A DNA stretch of 64,000 bases. Origin: Rheinheimera sp. 4Y26 (GTDB lineage Bacteria; Pseudomonadota; Gammaproteobacteria; Enterobacterales; Alteromonadaceae). The stretch lies in the NCBI RefSeq assembly GCF_025245835.1, contig NZ_JAOBWS010000005.1, positions 186,001 to 250,000 on the forward strand. The letters run 5' to 3'. Below, piece by piece: positions 46,859 to 56,755 of this stretch (the first letter of the stretch is position 1; the number at the start of each line of letters is the position of its first letter). Made by a program: the position numbers and the translations under genes. The notes beneath the pieces were generated by a model, which worked only from the letters and a program-made list of their open reading frames with translations, was not told the DNA's origin and made no database searches.

Positions 46859-46956
46859 GAAAAACCCTACCCGGATCTAACCTTGTGCAGCCTTAAGAAA
46901 TTGTTAAGGTAAAACACGCAAACTCCAAAAATAATAAAAATATCGGGGTTGTTATC

Positions 46957-49002
46957 TTGTCTGAGTTGTTATCTGCCGGCGCGGCTGCGCCTGGTGCCGT
47001 CGCTTTATCCAACACTGCTTTAGCCGCAGCACATCCATCTTTATCCTTCTGGCAGCGTGTTATCGGGCCTTACCTTTTGTATCTGAGATTTATCTTGCTG
47101 GCGCTGGCGTTTTTATCTTTGAGCCGGCTGGTGCTTTTTGCCTGGCAATGGCAGCGGGTTGAACAAAGCGGCGCGCCACTGTGGTTATTGTTGCAGGGGC
47201 TGCGGGCTGATTTGATTTTGCTCGGGCTGATGCTGGTTGTGCCAATATTGCTGGCGCCTGTGCTGGCGCGTAAGCAATGGCAGGGACTGTGGCAAGGTTT
47301 TAGTTTGTGGTGGCTGATGCTGATGCTAAGCCTGCTGCTTTTTGTGGAACTCTCCACGCCGGCTTTTTTGCTGCAATATGATGTCAGGCCAAACCGGCTT
47401 TATCTGGAATATCTGAAATACCCCAAAGAAGTGTTCTCAACCCTGTGGTATGGCTTTCGCGCACCGCTGCTGCTGGGCGTCAGTGCCACAGCAGTGCTGT
47501 TATATGGTGGCTACCGTTATTTACGCTCTGGTCTTGGCAGCACAAAGTGCTCCTGCAACAAAACCTTGTGGTTAAGCTGGCCTTTGGTGGTATTGCTGGT
47601 ATTTATTGCCATTCGTTCCACCACCCAGCACAGGCCGGCCAATCCGGCCATGTTCGCCATCACAGGCGATGCTATGGTCAATTCGCTGGTGATAAGCTCG
47701 CCCTATTCGGTACTTTATGCCGCTTACAGCATGCGCCATGAAGCCAGCTCCAGCGCGATTTATGGTCAGTTAACCACAGATGAGATGCTCAGGCGTGCGC
47801 TTGGCTGGCCCTGGCATCAACAGTTGCAGTTTCACGATGCCACACTTCCAACCTTACATCAGCAGCAGGCCACGGCAATCCGGCAAAAACCGCTGAATAT
47901 TGTCATCGTACTGCAGGAAAGTATGGGCGCCACTTTTGTTCAATCCTTAGGCGGCGAGCCGGTGACGCCAGAGCTTGAGCAACTGAAAGCGCAGGGCATC
48001 TGGTTTGAACAAATGTACGCCACAGGCACCCGCTCGGTGCGGGGCATTGAAGCCGTAGTAGCTGGTTTTGTGCCCACACCGGCACAAAGCACAGTCAAAC
48101 TGTCCAATAGCCAGCATAATTTCAGTACCCTGGCCTCTGTGTTAAAAAAACAGGGGTACCACACTCAATTTATTTATGGTGGCGAGGCGCATTTTGACAA
48201 TATGCGCAGTTTTTTCACTGGCAATGGTTTTAGCGACATTGTCGATTTTTCCAGAATCAACAAACCACAATTTGTTGGCAGTTGGGGCGCCAGTGATGAA
48301 GATTTATTCCGCAGCGCGCATCAGCAGTTGCAGCAGTTACACCAGCAAGGCAAACCCTTTTTCAGCCTGATTTTTACCTCGAGTAATCATGAGCCTTTTG
48401 AGTTTCCGGATGGCCGTATAACCTTGCATCAGCAGCCTAAAGCGCAGGTGAATAACGCAGTCAAATATGCTGACTGGGCCATGGGGCAGTTTTTTCAAGC
48501 CGCGCGGCAATCTGACTATTGGCAGGATACGTTGTTTTTAGTGGTGGCCGATCATGACAACAGGGTGTATGGCAATAACCTGGTGCCAGTAGAGAAATTC
48601 CGTATTCCGGCGTTGATTTTAGGTGGGGCAGTAAAGCCTGAGCAAATTCAGCCGCTGGCCAGTCAGATTGATTTGGCGCCCACTTTGCTGTCGCTTGCTG
48701 GCGTGTCGGCTTGTCATCCATTCACCGGACGTGATTTTAGCCGTGACAGCCAAAGTCCTGGCCGCGCTTTATTGCAGTTTGATCAATATTTTGCCCTGCT
48801 GGAGCAAGATAAAGTGGTGGTACTGAAACCGAATCAGCAGGCGGTCAAAGGCCGTTATGATGCCAGCAATAAAAGGTTGGAGCTGGTGAGTGACGCTGTG
48901 ACTATTGATGAGAAAAACCGCGCTCTGGCTGAGGTGCAACTGGCATCTTATTTGTACCGGGAACAAAAATATCAGGACAAACTAAGCTGCAATAAAGGTT
49001 AA
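46957..49002 (+). CDS. LTA-synthase/OpgB-type phosphotransferase (sulfatase fold)
   Basis: A protein of 681 residues starting at TTG 46957 after GGGG. Five membrane helices (about 30-230) are followed by a periplasmic alkaline-phosphatase-like domain: ESMGATFVQSLGG, GTRSVRGIEAVVAGF with the likely catalytic Thr, FIYGGEAHFDNMRSFFTGNGF, SSNHEPFEFPDG and VVADHDNRVYGNN. In Gram-negatives such enzymes transfer phosphoglycerol to periplasmic glucans or similar glycans. The metal-binding residues appear intact. It stands alone, upstream of an unrelated peptidase. Confidence 0.85.
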   Translation: MSELLSAGAAAPGAVALSNTALAAAHPSLSFWQRVIGPYLLYLRFILLALAFLSLSRLVLFAWQWQRVEQSGAPLWLLLQGLRADLILLGLMLVVPILLAPVLARKQWQGLWQGFSLWWLMLMLSLLLFVELSTPAFLLQYDVRPNRLYLEYLKYPKEVFSTLWYGFRAPLLLGVSATAVLLYGGYRYLRSGLGSTKCSCNKTLWLSWPLVVLLVFIAIRSTTQHRPANPAMFAITGDAMVNSLVISSPYSVLYAAYSMRHEASSSAIYGQLTTDEMLRRALGWPWHQQLQFHDATLPTLHQQQATAIRQKPLNIVIVLQESMGATFVQSLGGEPVTPELEQLKAQGIWFEQMYATGTRSVRGIEAVVAGFVPTPAQSTVKLSNSQHNFSTLASVLKKQGYHTQFIYGGEAHFDNMRSFFTGNGFSDIVDFSRINKPQFVGSWGASDEDLFRSAHQQLQQLHQQGKPFFSLIFTSSNHEPFEFPDGRITLHQQPKAQVNNAVKYADWAMGQFFQAARQSDYWQDTLFLVVADHDNRVYGNNLVPVEKFRIPALILGGAVKPEQIQPLASQIDLAPTLLSLAGVSACHPFTGRDFSRDSQSPGRALLQFDQYFALLEQDKVVVLKPNQQAVKGRYDASNKRLELVSDAVTIDEKNRALAEVQLASYLYREQKYQDKLSCNKG

Positions 49003-49147
49003 ACCGCGCCATCCGACCTGTTTTGCAGCAGATAGTCTCAACTCTTTTGTTGTTCCCGGTAAACTTCAGTTAAATAACAAGCTGATGACCCAAGGGCCCG
49101 GTGCTAAGCCGGGAGAACAACAAACCAGAGATAGATCCCGGACTCAG

Positions 49148-50671
49148 ATGAAAACAAAACTTTTAATATTAAGCGCTTGCTGGTTTTTGGCGCTGCCGGC
49201 AACGGCTAAAAGCGAAAGTGCTGCCAGCAACGATCGGCAAATTGCCGCCGATGAAGTGGTGGTGACCCAACATAAAACCACAGTGAATGACAATTCTTTT
49301 CCTTACAGCGCCACCACAGGCACCCAGCCGGTGTGGAATGACGAGGGCAAAGCCGTCGCTACTGTGTTTTACACTTATTACCAGCGCACTGACATTAAAG
49401 ATAAAAGCAAAAGGCCGTTATTAATTTCCTTTAATGGTGGCCCGGGCTCAGCCTCGGTCTGGATGCAGATTGCTTACACCGGCCCTAAAGCGCTGAATGT
49501 CGATAGCGAAGGTTATCCGCTGCAGCCTTATGGCACCAAACAAAACCCTTATTCTGTGCTGGATACTGCCGACATCGTGTTTGTGAATCCGGTGAATACC
49601 GCTTATTCACGGGTGTTGCCAGGTAAAGACGGCAAGATGATGAGTAAAGACGAGCAGGCCAAAATGTTTTTTGGTGTGAATGCCGACGTCAAATATCTGG
49701 CTGAGTGGATCAATACTTTTGTCACCCGCAACGAGCGCTGGCAGTCACCTAAGTATCTGATTGGTGAAAGCTACGGCACCACGCGGGTTTCTGGCCTGGC
49801 ACTGGCGCTGCAAAATATGCAGTGGATGTATTTAAACGGTGTGGTGCTGGTCTCCCCAACCGAAATTGGTATTAAACGTGAAGGTCCGGTGGATGTGGCC
49901 AACCGTTTACCTTATTTTGCCGCCACCGCCTGGTATCACAAAAAGCTTAGCCCTGAGCTGCAGCAGCTGGATTTAATGGATTTACTGCCGAAGGTTGAAG
50001 ATTTCACCATCAATCAGTATCTGCCAGCCCTGGCTAAAGGTGCTTTTATCAGCGCTGAAGAAAAAGACCAGATTGCCCGTCAGGTAGCGCAATATGCCGG
50101 TTTATCACTGCAAGCTGTGCTGCAGAATAATCTGGATATTCCAAACGACTTTTTCTGGAAAGAGCTGCTGCGTGACCGCGGTCAAACTGTTGGCCGGTTA
50201 GATTCACGTTATATCGGCATCGACAAACGTGATGCAGGGGATAGTCCGGACTTTAATGCGGAGCTGACATCCTGGCTGCACTCTTTTACCCCGGCCATAA
50301 ACCATTACCTGCGCACTGAGCTCAATTATAAAACCGACGTCAAATACAATATGTTTGGCCCGGTAAGGCCATGGGATAACAGCGACGACAACACAGGTGA
50401 GAACTTACGTCAGGCCATGGCACAAAACCCTTACCTGAATGTGATGATCCAGTCGGGTTATTACGACGGCGCCACCAACTATTTTGACGCCAAATACAGC
50501 ATGTGGCAGTTAGACCCTAGCGGTAAAATGAAAAACCGCCTGAGTTTTAAAGGTTATCGCAGCGGCCATATGATGTATCTGCGTTATGAAGATTTAAAAC
50601 AGTCGAATCAGGATTTACGCGACTTTATTAACGCCACTTTGCCGGCCCCTGATCAAGCAGCAAAATATTAA
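49148..50671 (+). CDS. S10 family serine carboxypeptidase
   Basis: A protein of 507 residues from ATG 49148 (signal peptide MKTKLLILSACWFLALPATA); an in-frame start at 49085 would add a non-signal leader. The family signature FNGGPGSASVWM forms the oxyanion site, the nucleophile lies in GESYGTTR, Asp in QSGYYDGAT and His in RSGHMMYLRYED. A secreted or periplasmic exopeptidase that trims C-terminal residues. It is monocistronic, with a strong terminator behind. Confidence 0.92.
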   Translation: MKTKLLILSACWFLALPATAKSESAASNDRQIAADEVVVTQHKTTVNDNSFPYSATTGTQPVWNDEGKAVATVFYTYYQRTDIKDKSKRPLLISFNGGPGSASVWMQIAYTGPKALNVDSEGYPLQPYGTKQNPYSVLDTADIVFVNPVNTAYSRVLPGKDGKMMSKDEQAKMFFGVNADVKYLAEWINTFVTRNERWQSPKYLIGESYGTTRVSGLALALQNMQWMYLNGVVLVSPTEIGIKREGPVDVANRLPYFAATAWYHKKLSPELQQLDLMDLLPKVEDFTINQYLPALAKGAFISAEEKDQIARQVAQYAGLSLQAVLQNNLDIPNDFFWKELLRDRGQTVGRLDSRYIGIDKRDAGDSPDFNAELTSWLHSFTPAINHYLRTELNYKTDVKYNMFGPVRPWDNSDDNTGENLRQAMAQNPYLNVMIQSGYYDGATNYFDAKYSMWQLDPSGKMKNRLSFKGYRSGHMMYLRYEDLKQSNQDLRDFINATLPAPDQAAKY

Positions 50672-50696
50672 GCCACTTTAATTGGCTGAATAGACC

Positions 50697-50724
50697 AGGG
50701 CTGCCATTCGGGCAGCCCTTTTTA
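50697..50724 (+). terminator. Intrinsic terminator after the S10 peptidase gene
   Basis: AGGGCTGCC, loop ATTC, GGGCAGCCCT, TTTTTATTT. Strong stem and T-rich tail, 26 bases past the stop codon. Confidence 0.85.
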
Positions 50725-50777
50725 TTTGCTGCAGCTGTAAACTGTGCTAACAAAAAACGGCAAAGGCCAATACGCTA

Positions 50778-50806
50778 CTGGTCAGCGCTTTTGTTGCTGT
50801 TATAAT
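50778..50806 (+). promoter_or_regulatory. Predicted glnS promoter (extended -10)
   Basis: A perfect extended -10 element, TG-T-TATAAT (50798-50806). The -35 position (50778-50783, CTGGTC) matches poorly at 17-bp spacing, which extended -10 promoters tolerate. The start point would be near 50813, giving a leader of about 52 bases before glnS. Confidence 0.6.
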
Positions 50807-50864
50807 GCGGCCAACTGATTTTTTTCTTCCTTTATTTTTGTCGACACACAAGGATCTGATTTAT

Positions 50865-52526
50865 ATGGCGGACATCGAAACACGCCCCACCAATTTTATC
50901 CGGCAAATTATTGATGCCGATTTAGCTTCCGGCAAACACAACACAGTGCAAACCCGCTTTCCGCCTGAGCCAAATGGTTATCTGCACATTGGTCATGCCA
51001 AGTCGATTTGTTTAAATTTTGGTATTGCTGAAGATTATCAGGGCAAGTGTAACCTGCGTTTTGACGACACCAACCCGGAAAAAGAAAACATCGATTTTGT
51101 AAACTCTATTCAGAACGACGTGAACTGGCTGGGTTTTCAGTGGGATGGCGTAGTACGTTATTCTTCTGATTATTTTGACGCTTTGTATGGTTATGCCGTT
51201 GAGCTGATTAATAAGGGTCTGGCTTATGTCTGTTTTTTAAATGCCGAAGAAATGCGCCAGTACCGTGGCAGCTTAACTGAGCCAGGCAAACACAGCCCAT
51301 ACCGAGACACTTCACCTGCTGAAAACCTGGCGCTGTTTGAAAAAATGCGGGATGGTGGTTTTAAAGAAGGTGAGTGTTCGCTGCGCGCCAAAATTGATAT
51401 GACATCACCATTTATCTGTATGCGCGACCCGGTGATTTACCGCGTCAAGTTTGCCCATCACCACCAGACTGGTGACAAGTGGTGCATTTACCCTATGTAC
51501 GACTTCACGCACTGTATTTCGGATGCGCTTGAAGGCATTACCCATTCACTTTGTACACTGGAGTTCCAGGACAACCGCCGTTTATACGACTGGATTTTGG
51601 ACAACATCACCATTAACTGCCACCCGCAGCAAATTGAGTTTTCCCGTCTGAACCTGGAATATCAGGTGATGAGTAAACGTAAGCTGCACACCCTGGTAGA
51701 CGGCGGTCATGTGTCTGGTTGGGACGACCCGCGCATGCCAACCATTGCCGGTTTACGCCGCCGTGGTTATACACCTGCGTCTTTACGTGAATTTGCCAAA
51801 CGTATTGGTATCACCAAACAAGACAATATGATTGAAGCCAGTGCGCTCGATGCCTGTATCCGTGAAGACTTAGATGCGCATGCGCCACGTGCTATGGCGG
51901 TGATTGACCCGCTGAAAATTACTTTAAGCAACTATCCGGCCGACAAGATTGAATGGCTGGAAGTGCACAATCACCCGAAAGAAGAAGCCATGGGCAGCCG
52001 CAAGGTACCCTTTGGCAAAGTGATTTATATCGACCGTGCTGATTTCAGAGAAGAAGCCAACAAAAAGTACAAACGGATGGTGACAGGCGGCGAAGTGCGT
52101 TTGCGTGGTGCTTATGTAGTGCGGGCAGACGAAGTGATTAAAGATGAAGCCGGCAATATTGTTGAGCTGATTTGTAGTTACGACCCGGACACTTTAGGCG
52201 TGAACCCGGCCGATGGCCGTAAAGTACGGGGTGTGATTCACTGGGTGGAAGCAAGCCAGGCCAAGCCGGCAGAGTTTCGCGTCTACGATAAACTCTTTAC
52301 CGTGCCCAATCCTGCGGCGGAAGAGGACTTTATCAGTGTAATTAACCCGGCGTCTCTGACCATCAAACATGGTTTTGTCGAGCCAAGTCTGGTTGATGCC
52401 AAGCCAGAGCAGGCCTATCAGTTTGAGCGGGAAGGTTATTATTGCGCCGACAATAAAGACTTCAGCAAAGACAAGCTGGTGTTTAACCGCACTGTAGCAC
52501 TGCGTGATACCTTCTTCGAAGATTAA
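50865..52526 (+). CDS. glnS: Glutaminyl-tRNA synthetase
   Basis: A protein of 553 residues (E. coli 554) from ATG 50865 ([20 protein letters not shown]); the upstream in-frame start at 50805 lies inside the promoter and is rejected. Class I signatures: HIGH at 41-44 in [14 protein letters not shown] and VMSKRKL for KMSKS. The C-terminal anticodon-binding barrels are present. It charges tRNA-Gln directly. AAGGA lies upstream. Confidence 0.97.
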   Translation: MADIETRPTNFIRQIIDADLASGKHNTVQTRFPPEPNGYLHIGHAKSICLNFGIAEDYQGKCNLRFDDTNPEKENIDFVNSIQNDVNWLGFQWDGVVRYSSDYFDALYGYAVELINKGLAYVCFLNAEEMRQYRGSLTEPGKHSPYRDTSPAENLALFEKMRDGGFKEGECSLRAKIDMTSPFICMRDPVIYRVKFAHHHQTGDKWCIYPMYDFTHCISDALEGITHSLCTLEFQDNRRLYDWILDNITINCHPQQIEFSRLNLEYQVMSKRKLHTLVDGGHVSGWDDPRMPTIAGLRRRGYTPASLREFAKRIGITKQDNMIEASALDACIREDLDAHAPRAMAVIDPLKITLSNYPADKIEWLEVHNHPKEEAMGSRKVPFGKVIYIDRADFREEANKKYKRMVTGGEVRLRGAYVVRADEVIKDEAGNIVELICSYDPDTLGVNPADGRKVRGVIHWVEASQAKPAEFRVYDKLFTVPNPAAEEDFISVINPASLTIKHGFVEPSLVDAKPEQAYQFEREGYYCADNKDFSKDKLVFNRTVALRDTFFED

Positions 52527-52545
52527 AGCGCACAGCTAAACCTGA

Positions 52546-52575
52546 TAAAAAAACCAGCGTATTGCTGGTTTTTTT
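52546..52575. terminator. Intrinsic terminator after glnS
   Basis: AAAAAAACCAGC, loop GTATT, GCTGGTTTTTTT, 20 bases past the glnS stop. The symmetric A/T tracts make it functional in both directions. Confidence 0.88.
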
Positions 52576-52716
52576 ATGCCTTTGCTCTGAAGAAGCCGTC
52601 GGCGCTGCACTGTAGCAACATGTGCTGGGGATTTTAGGGCCGAAGCACAGTGGCTTGCTGAATAATGCGTGTAAGATACCGGCAAACCTTGCCAATCGCC
52701 GCTGGCGGGCATTACC

Positions 52717-53370
52717 ATGGCTGTCTCAGGCAGAACCATAAGAGCGCATCAGGTGGACGTATTTTTTGCCGTGTTATTTTTTGCTTTTTCCAGCACCATC
52801 ACCCCAGGGCCCAATAACATCATGATGATGAGCTCCGGCGTTAACTATGGTGTGAAAGCCAGTTTGCCGCATTTATTTGGCATCTGTATTGGTTTTCCGC
52901 TGATGGTGCTGATGATTGGGCTGGGTTTTGGTGTGGTGCTGAGCAATCAGCCCTGGTTACATCTGACGATTAAAGTGCTCGGCGTGTTGTATCTGTGCTG
53001 GCTGGCCTGGAAAATTGCCAGCAGTAAACCCACTTCACTTGAAGGTAGCAATAGCAAACCTTTTAGTTTCCTGCAGGCGGCCGCTTTTCAGTGGGTCAAT
53101 GGCAAAGCCTGGGTGATGGCATCGGGGGCAGTGGCGGCTTTTACCACCATGCAGGGCCAGTTTTATCAGGATGTGATGCAAATCACCCTGGCTTTTTTAC
53201 TGATGAGCCTGCCTTGCGTGGGCAGCTGGTTATTATTTGGTGCTTTGCTCAGGCGCTGGCTGAACCAACCAACCACACAACGCGGTTTTAATATTTGTAT
53301 GGCGTTATTGTTATTGGGCTCAGTCTGGCCTGTGCTGCTGGAAATAGTGCAGCAGCTCAACTCGAATTAA
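52717..53370 (+). CDS. LysE/RhtB family amino-acid exporter
   Basis: A protein of 217 residues (205 if it begins at GTG 52753, which fits the family N terminus VDVFFAVLFFAFSSTITPGPNN better). Six hydrophobic helices; the hallmark is FSSTITPGPNNIMMMSSGVNYG, with FQWVNGKAWVMASGA. It should export an amino acid or related metabolite across the inner membrane; the substrate cannot be told. It is between glnS and a rhodanese gene and has no obvious operon partner. Confidence 0.85.
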   Translation: MAVSGRTIRAHQVDVFFAVLFFAFSSTITPGPNNIMMMSSGVNYGVKASLPHLFGICIGFPLMVLMIGLGFGVVLSNQPWLHLTIKVLGVLYLCWLAWKIASSKPTSLEGSNSKPFSFLQAAAFQWVNGKAWVMASGAVAAFTTMQGQFYQDVMQITLAFLLMSLPCVGSWLLFGALLRRWLNQPTTQRGFNICMALLLLGSVWPVLLEIVQQLNSN

Positions 53371-53417
53371 GCCGTCACTGAGCAGACTTTTTAACAAACA
53401 ACTTTTTGGAGCATCAA

Positions 53418-53834
53418 ATGGATAAATTATGGGTTCAAACATCGGGTCGGGCTTTGGTGATGCCGGCACTGTTTTTCAGTTCAGCTTTACTGGCCGGGCA
53501 GGCCGCGGCGGCACAGCCTGAGGCAAAAGCACAAACTGAGCAACAACAAACAGTTACAGCAGAAAAAGCCGGCACTGCCATCTGGATAGATGTGCGCACT
53601 GCGGATGAGTTTAACGCCGGTCATCTGGCCGGAGCCCTGCATATTCCGCATGAACAAATTGCGGCCAGGATTGCTGCTGTGACAGAGGATAAAAACGCTG
53701 AAATTTATCTGTATTGCCGCAGTGGCCGTCGCTCTGGCCTGGCACTTGAAGCTTTGCAGGCCATGGGCTACAGCAAGGTCACTAATGCCGGCGGTTATGA
53801 AGCGCTGAAACAGCAGGCTGCGCAGGCAAAATAG
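53418..53834 (+). CDS. Periplasmic rhodanese-domain protein (PspE-like)
   Basis: A protein of 138 residues from ATG 53418 with GGAG six bases before; a TTG at 53406 overlaps that site. Signal peptide (LVMPALFFSSALLAGQAAA), an Ala/Gln-rich linker, then a single rhodanese domain with WIDVRTADEFNAGHLAGALHIP and the active-site loop YCRSGRRSG (Cys100). It should transfer sulfane sulfur in the periplasm. The N-terminal linker (about 32-52) is low complexity. Confidence 0.88.
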   Translation: MDKLWVQTSGRALVMPALFFSSALLAGQAAAAQPEAKAQTEQQQTVTAEKAGTAIWIDVRTADEFNAGHLAGALHIPHEQIAARIAAVTEDKNAEIYLYCRSGRRSGLALEALQAMGYSKVTNAGGYEALKQQAAQAK

Positions 53835-53951
53835 CCGAAGTTCTCATCATGTTGGTCAGATAAACCGGCGTGCCCCGGATTTTATCTGTTTTGACTGACT
53901 TGGTTTGAACCGGAGTTTTTGTCAAAAAAACCGCGAAGGAGCAGTACGACA

Positions 53952-54488
53952 ATGCACGGGCAGCAGTTAGAAAAAATTAAGCTTGAGCATGATGCCGCCC
54001 GGCTATTTATGCGGTTATATGAGCAGAAGTACCAACTGCCGATGCGGCATATCTGGCATAACGAGCCGGCCAAACCTGATGTGTCCTGCTATCTGGCGGA
54101 TGAACGGCTGGATCTGGAAATCGCCCACTTATACGGCAGCGAAGCCGAAGCCATGCAGATCTTAGGCAGATCGTTAAGTTTGCAAACACATCAGGAATTG
54201 CTGGCTTTGCAGCAGGTGCCGGCAGAAGACCGGCTACTGGAAGCACTGAACCGGCTGATTGCACAAAAAGGCCGCAAAAGTTATGACAGCAGCAGGGTGT
54301 GGCTGGTGATCCGTAATGCCAACCCACACTGGCGCAGTCAGGATCTGCAACAGCACAGGCCACGTTTATTGTTACCCAGTCAGCATCCTTTTGAACAAAT
54401 CTGGTTGGTCGGCGATTTATTTGGCTTATCCGGCATAGTGCCGTTATTCCCGCAACAATTGTGGCAACAGGCCCGGAGCCCCGGTTGA
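53952..54488 (+). CDS. Uncharacterised protein, possible PD-(D/E)xK-like fold
   Basis: A protein of 178 residues from ATG 53952 (AAGGAG 10 bases upstream); TTG 53919 is an in-frame alternative adding MSKKPRRSSTT. I recognise no named family. It is soluble, with KPDVSCYLADERLDLEIAHL, then SSRVWLVIRNANPHW and PFEQIWLVGDLFGLSGIVPLFP. PD...ExA spacing followed by two hydrophobic strands recalls the PD-(D/E)xK nuclease core, but the usual Lys is Ala here, so this is only a suggestion. It overlaps the next gene by four bases. Confidence 0.6.
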   Translation: MHGQQLEKIKLEHDAARLFMRLYEQKYQLPMRHIWHNEPAKPDVSCYLADERLDLEIAHLYGSEAEAMQILGRSLSLQTHQELLALQQVPAEDRLLEALNRLIAQKGRKSYDSSRVWLVIRNANPHWRSQDLQQHRPRLLLPSQHPFEQIWLVGDLFGLSGIVPLFPQQLWQQARSPG

Positions 54489-54862
54489 TCGGCTTTTACC
54501 GCCGTTATTTGCAGTTTTTGCAGCGTATCGCACAGCGCCGGCTCTGGTCTTCATTGCTCTGGTGGGGGCTGCTGGTGCTGATGGTACTGCTCAGTGCCCT
54601 GCAACTGGGGCAGCAAGTTCCGGACACCTTGTTATTGTTACCGGTGTTAGTGCTGCTTTGGCTGTTGTTATATCTGTTGATCCGCGCCGGTTTTACCGTC
54701 CGGACCCCGCAGCGAAAAGGCCAGCCGTTTCGTGATAAACTGCGCGCCTTTGTGTTTGGCCTCAGGCTACATAGCCTGGCACTGGCCACCTTGCTGCTGC
54801 TGGCCATCAGCCTTTATGCAACAGTCAAGCTGTTGTCGGTTGTAGCCAGAACGCTTTTCTAA
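54485..54862 (+). CDS. Small membrane protein, unknown function
   Basis: A protein of 125 residues starting at TTG 54485, in a TTGA overlap with the previous gene and six bases after GGAG. Two or three hydrophobic segments (LLWWGLLVLMVLLSALQLG, TLLLLPVLVLLWLLLYLLI, LALATLLLLAISLYATVKLL) and basic loops (RTPQRKGQPFRDKLR). No family is recognised. The overlap suggests it works with the preceding soluble protein. Confidence 0.6.
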   Translation: MIGFYRRYLQFLQRIAQRRLWSSLLWWGLLVLMVLLSALQLGQQVPDTLLLLPVLVLLWLLLYLLIRAGFTVRTPQRKGQPFRDKLRAFVFGLRLHSLALATLLLLAISLYATVKLLSVVARTLF

Positions 54863-54876
54863 ATAGGAATTTTTTC

Positions 54877-56049
54877 ATGACGTCCGCGATTGAGCGCTGC
54901 GATATTTTTTGCAGTGTGATTGATAATTTTGGTGATATTGGTATTTGCTGGCGGCTGTCGCGGCAATTGGTGGCAGAGCATCAGCTGGATATCACCTTGT
55001 GGGTGGACGACCTGCACAGTTTTGCCAGAATTTGCCCGCAAGTTCAGCCGGACAATACAAGTCAGCGGATTGAAGGGGTGCTGGTGCGCTATTGGAGCTC
55101 GCCGCTGCCTGAGCTTGAGGCGAAAGAGTATCCGCAGCTTGTGATTGAAGCTTTGGCTTGTACTATTCCCACGGCTTATTTACAGGCGCTGGCACAGCAC
55201 CAACCACAAGCGCTCTGGCTGAATCTGGAGTATTTGTCGGCCGAAGATTGGGTGCATGGCTGTCATGGCCTGGCGTCGCCACAGCAGGGGCTGGCACTTC
55301 ACAAATACTTTTTTTTCCCGGGTTTTACCGGCCAAACCGGCGCTTTGTTAAGAGAGCGCAATCTGGTGGCCACACTGGATGCTTTTGCCACTGACACAAA
55401 AGCGCAGCAACAATTCTGGTTGCAGTTGGGCCTGTCTCATGTGCCAGAGTTTGATATCAAAGTATCGTTATTTGCGTACGATCAGCCTGCTATCGGCAGC
55501 TGGTTAGAGCAGCTGAGTCAGGCTCACACCAGCACAGTGTTGCTGGTGCCTGAAGGTGTGCTTGCCAACAGGTTAAAAACGCTGTGGCCTGAACTTAGCA
55601 GTCAGAGTTATGCACAGCGCGGAAATCTTCGCATTGATATTTTGCCTTTTATGCCGCAGCAGCAATACGACTATCTGCTTGCTGCCTGTGATATTAACTT
55701 TGTCCGCGGTGAAGATTCTGTGATCCGTGCGCACTGGGCTGGCAAAACATTTATCTGGCAAATTTACCGCCAGCATGAGCAGGCGCATCAGGTAAAGCTG
55801 GACGCCTTTTTAACGAAGTATCTGCAGCAGGCGCCGGCGCCTTTGCAGCAACTGTTACTTGAAGTGCACCGGCGTTGGGATCTGGAGTTACCTCTTGCGG
55901 AACTCTGGCCGTTATTGCTTGAAAATAAACAAGAAATTGCGCTTTATAACAAGGCGTGGCGCGCATTTTTAATGACACACGAAGATCTTGCCAGCAACCT
56001 CGTGCGTTTTGCTGAAAATAAATGTAAAATGCCCCGCAATTTTTCCTAA
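54877..56049 (+). CDS. earP: EF-P arginine rhamnosyltransferase EarP
   Basis: A protein of 390 residues. Signatures are CSVIDNFGDIGICWRLSRQL, with the catalytic Asp region near the N terminus, and FVRGEDSVIRAHWAGKTFIWQIY, with the dTDP-rhamnose-binding part near the C terminus. EarP attaches rhamnose to Arg32 of EF-P. The partner efp lies immediately downstream (21 bp), and its Arg32 is present, so the pair is functional in principle. AGGAAT precedes the ATG. Confidence 0.95.
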   Translation: MTSAIERCDIFCSVIDNFGDIGICWRLSRQLVAEHQLDITLWVDDLHSFARICPQVQPDNTSQRIEGVLVRYWSSPLPELEAKEYPQLVIEALACTIPTAYLQALAQHQPQALWLNLEYLSAEDWVHGCHGLASPQQGLALHKYFFFPGFTGQTGALLRERNLVATLDAFATDTKAQQQFWLQLGLSHVPEFDIKVSLFAYDQPAIGSWLEQLSQAHTSTVLLVPEGVLANRLKTLWPELSSQSYAQRGNLRIDILPFMPQQQYDYLLAACDINFVRGEDSVIRAHWAGKTFIWQIYRQHEQAHQVKLDAFLTKYLQQAPAPLQQLLLEVHRRWDLELPLAELWPLLLENKQEIALYNKAWRAFLMTHEDLASNLVRFAENKCKMPRNFS

Positions 56050-56070
56050 CAAGAAGATATTTCAATTATG

Positions 56071-56628
56071 ATGAAGACTGCTCAAGAAGTACGCGCTGGC
56101 CAGGTGATCATGGTCAACAACGAGCCAATGGTTGTTCAGAAAGCTGAATTCAACAAATCTGGCCGTAACGCTGCTGTAGTAAAAATGAAGTTAAAAGGCC
56201 TGTTGTCTGGTCAGGGTTCAGAAACTGTATACCGTGCTGACGACAAGTTTGAACAAGTCATGTTAGACACTAAAGAAGTGACTTACTCTTACTACGCCGA
56301 CCCAATGTACGTATTCATGGATGCTGAGTACAACCAGTACGAAATCGAAGCTGAAAACATGACTGACGCACTGAAATACTTAGTGCCGGATATGCAGTGT
56401 TCAGTTGTTTTCTACGGTGAGCGCGCTATTTCTGTTGACCTGCCAACTATCGTTGTACGTGAAGTTGTGTACTCAGAACCAGCTGCCCGTGGTGACACTT
56501 CAGGTAAAGTAATGAAACCAGCTAAACTGGACACCGGCTTCGAGCTGATGGTTCCTGCTTTTGTTGAAACTGGTGACATGATTGAAATCGACACCCGTAC
56601 TGACGAATACCGTGGCCGTGCTAAATAA
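56071..56628 (+). CDS. efp: Elongation factor P, arginine-rhamnosylated type
   Basis: A protein of 185 residues from the second of two adjacent ATGs; 56068 is the alternative. Counting from 56071 the modified residue falls at Arg32 in [14 protein letters not shown], the position rhamnosylated by EarP, which supports this start. Three KOW/OB domains; [18 protein letters not shown] and [16 protein letters not shown] are typical. EF-P relieves ribosome stalling at polyproline. Lys-type EF-P (EpmA) is excluded by Arg at this site. Confidence 0.96.
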   Translation: MKTAQEVRAGQVIMVNNEPMVVQKAEFNKSGRNAAVVKMKLKGLLSGQGSETVYRADDKFEQVMLDTKEVTYSYYADPMYVFMDAEYNQYEIEAENMTDALKYLVPDMQCSVVFYGERAISVDLPTIVVREVVYSEPAARGDTSGKVMKPAKLDTGFELMVPAFVETGDMIEIDTRTDEYRGRAK

Positions 56629-56649
56629 TTTTTAGCCGTACCCAGTGTT

Positions 56650-56678
56650 AAAAAAGCCAGTCATTGACTGGCTTTTTT
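56650..56678. terminator. Intrinsic terminator after efp
   Basis: AAAAAAGCCAGTC, loop ATT, GACTGGCTTTTTT, 21 bases past the efp stop; symmetric tracts allow use from both strands. Confidence 0.85.
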
Positions 56679-56755
56679 GCATTTTAGCTGTAGTGAAATT
56701 CTCGTGTTGAGTGGAGCGAACAGCAAAGTAATGCTGATTGTTCTGCCAGGGGTTG

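Noticed and set aside
46957-49002. LTA-synthase family protein considered as a sign of Gram-positive transfer
   Set aside because: Such sulfatase-fold phosphotransferases are common in gammaproteobacteria, and base composition looks like that of its neighbours.
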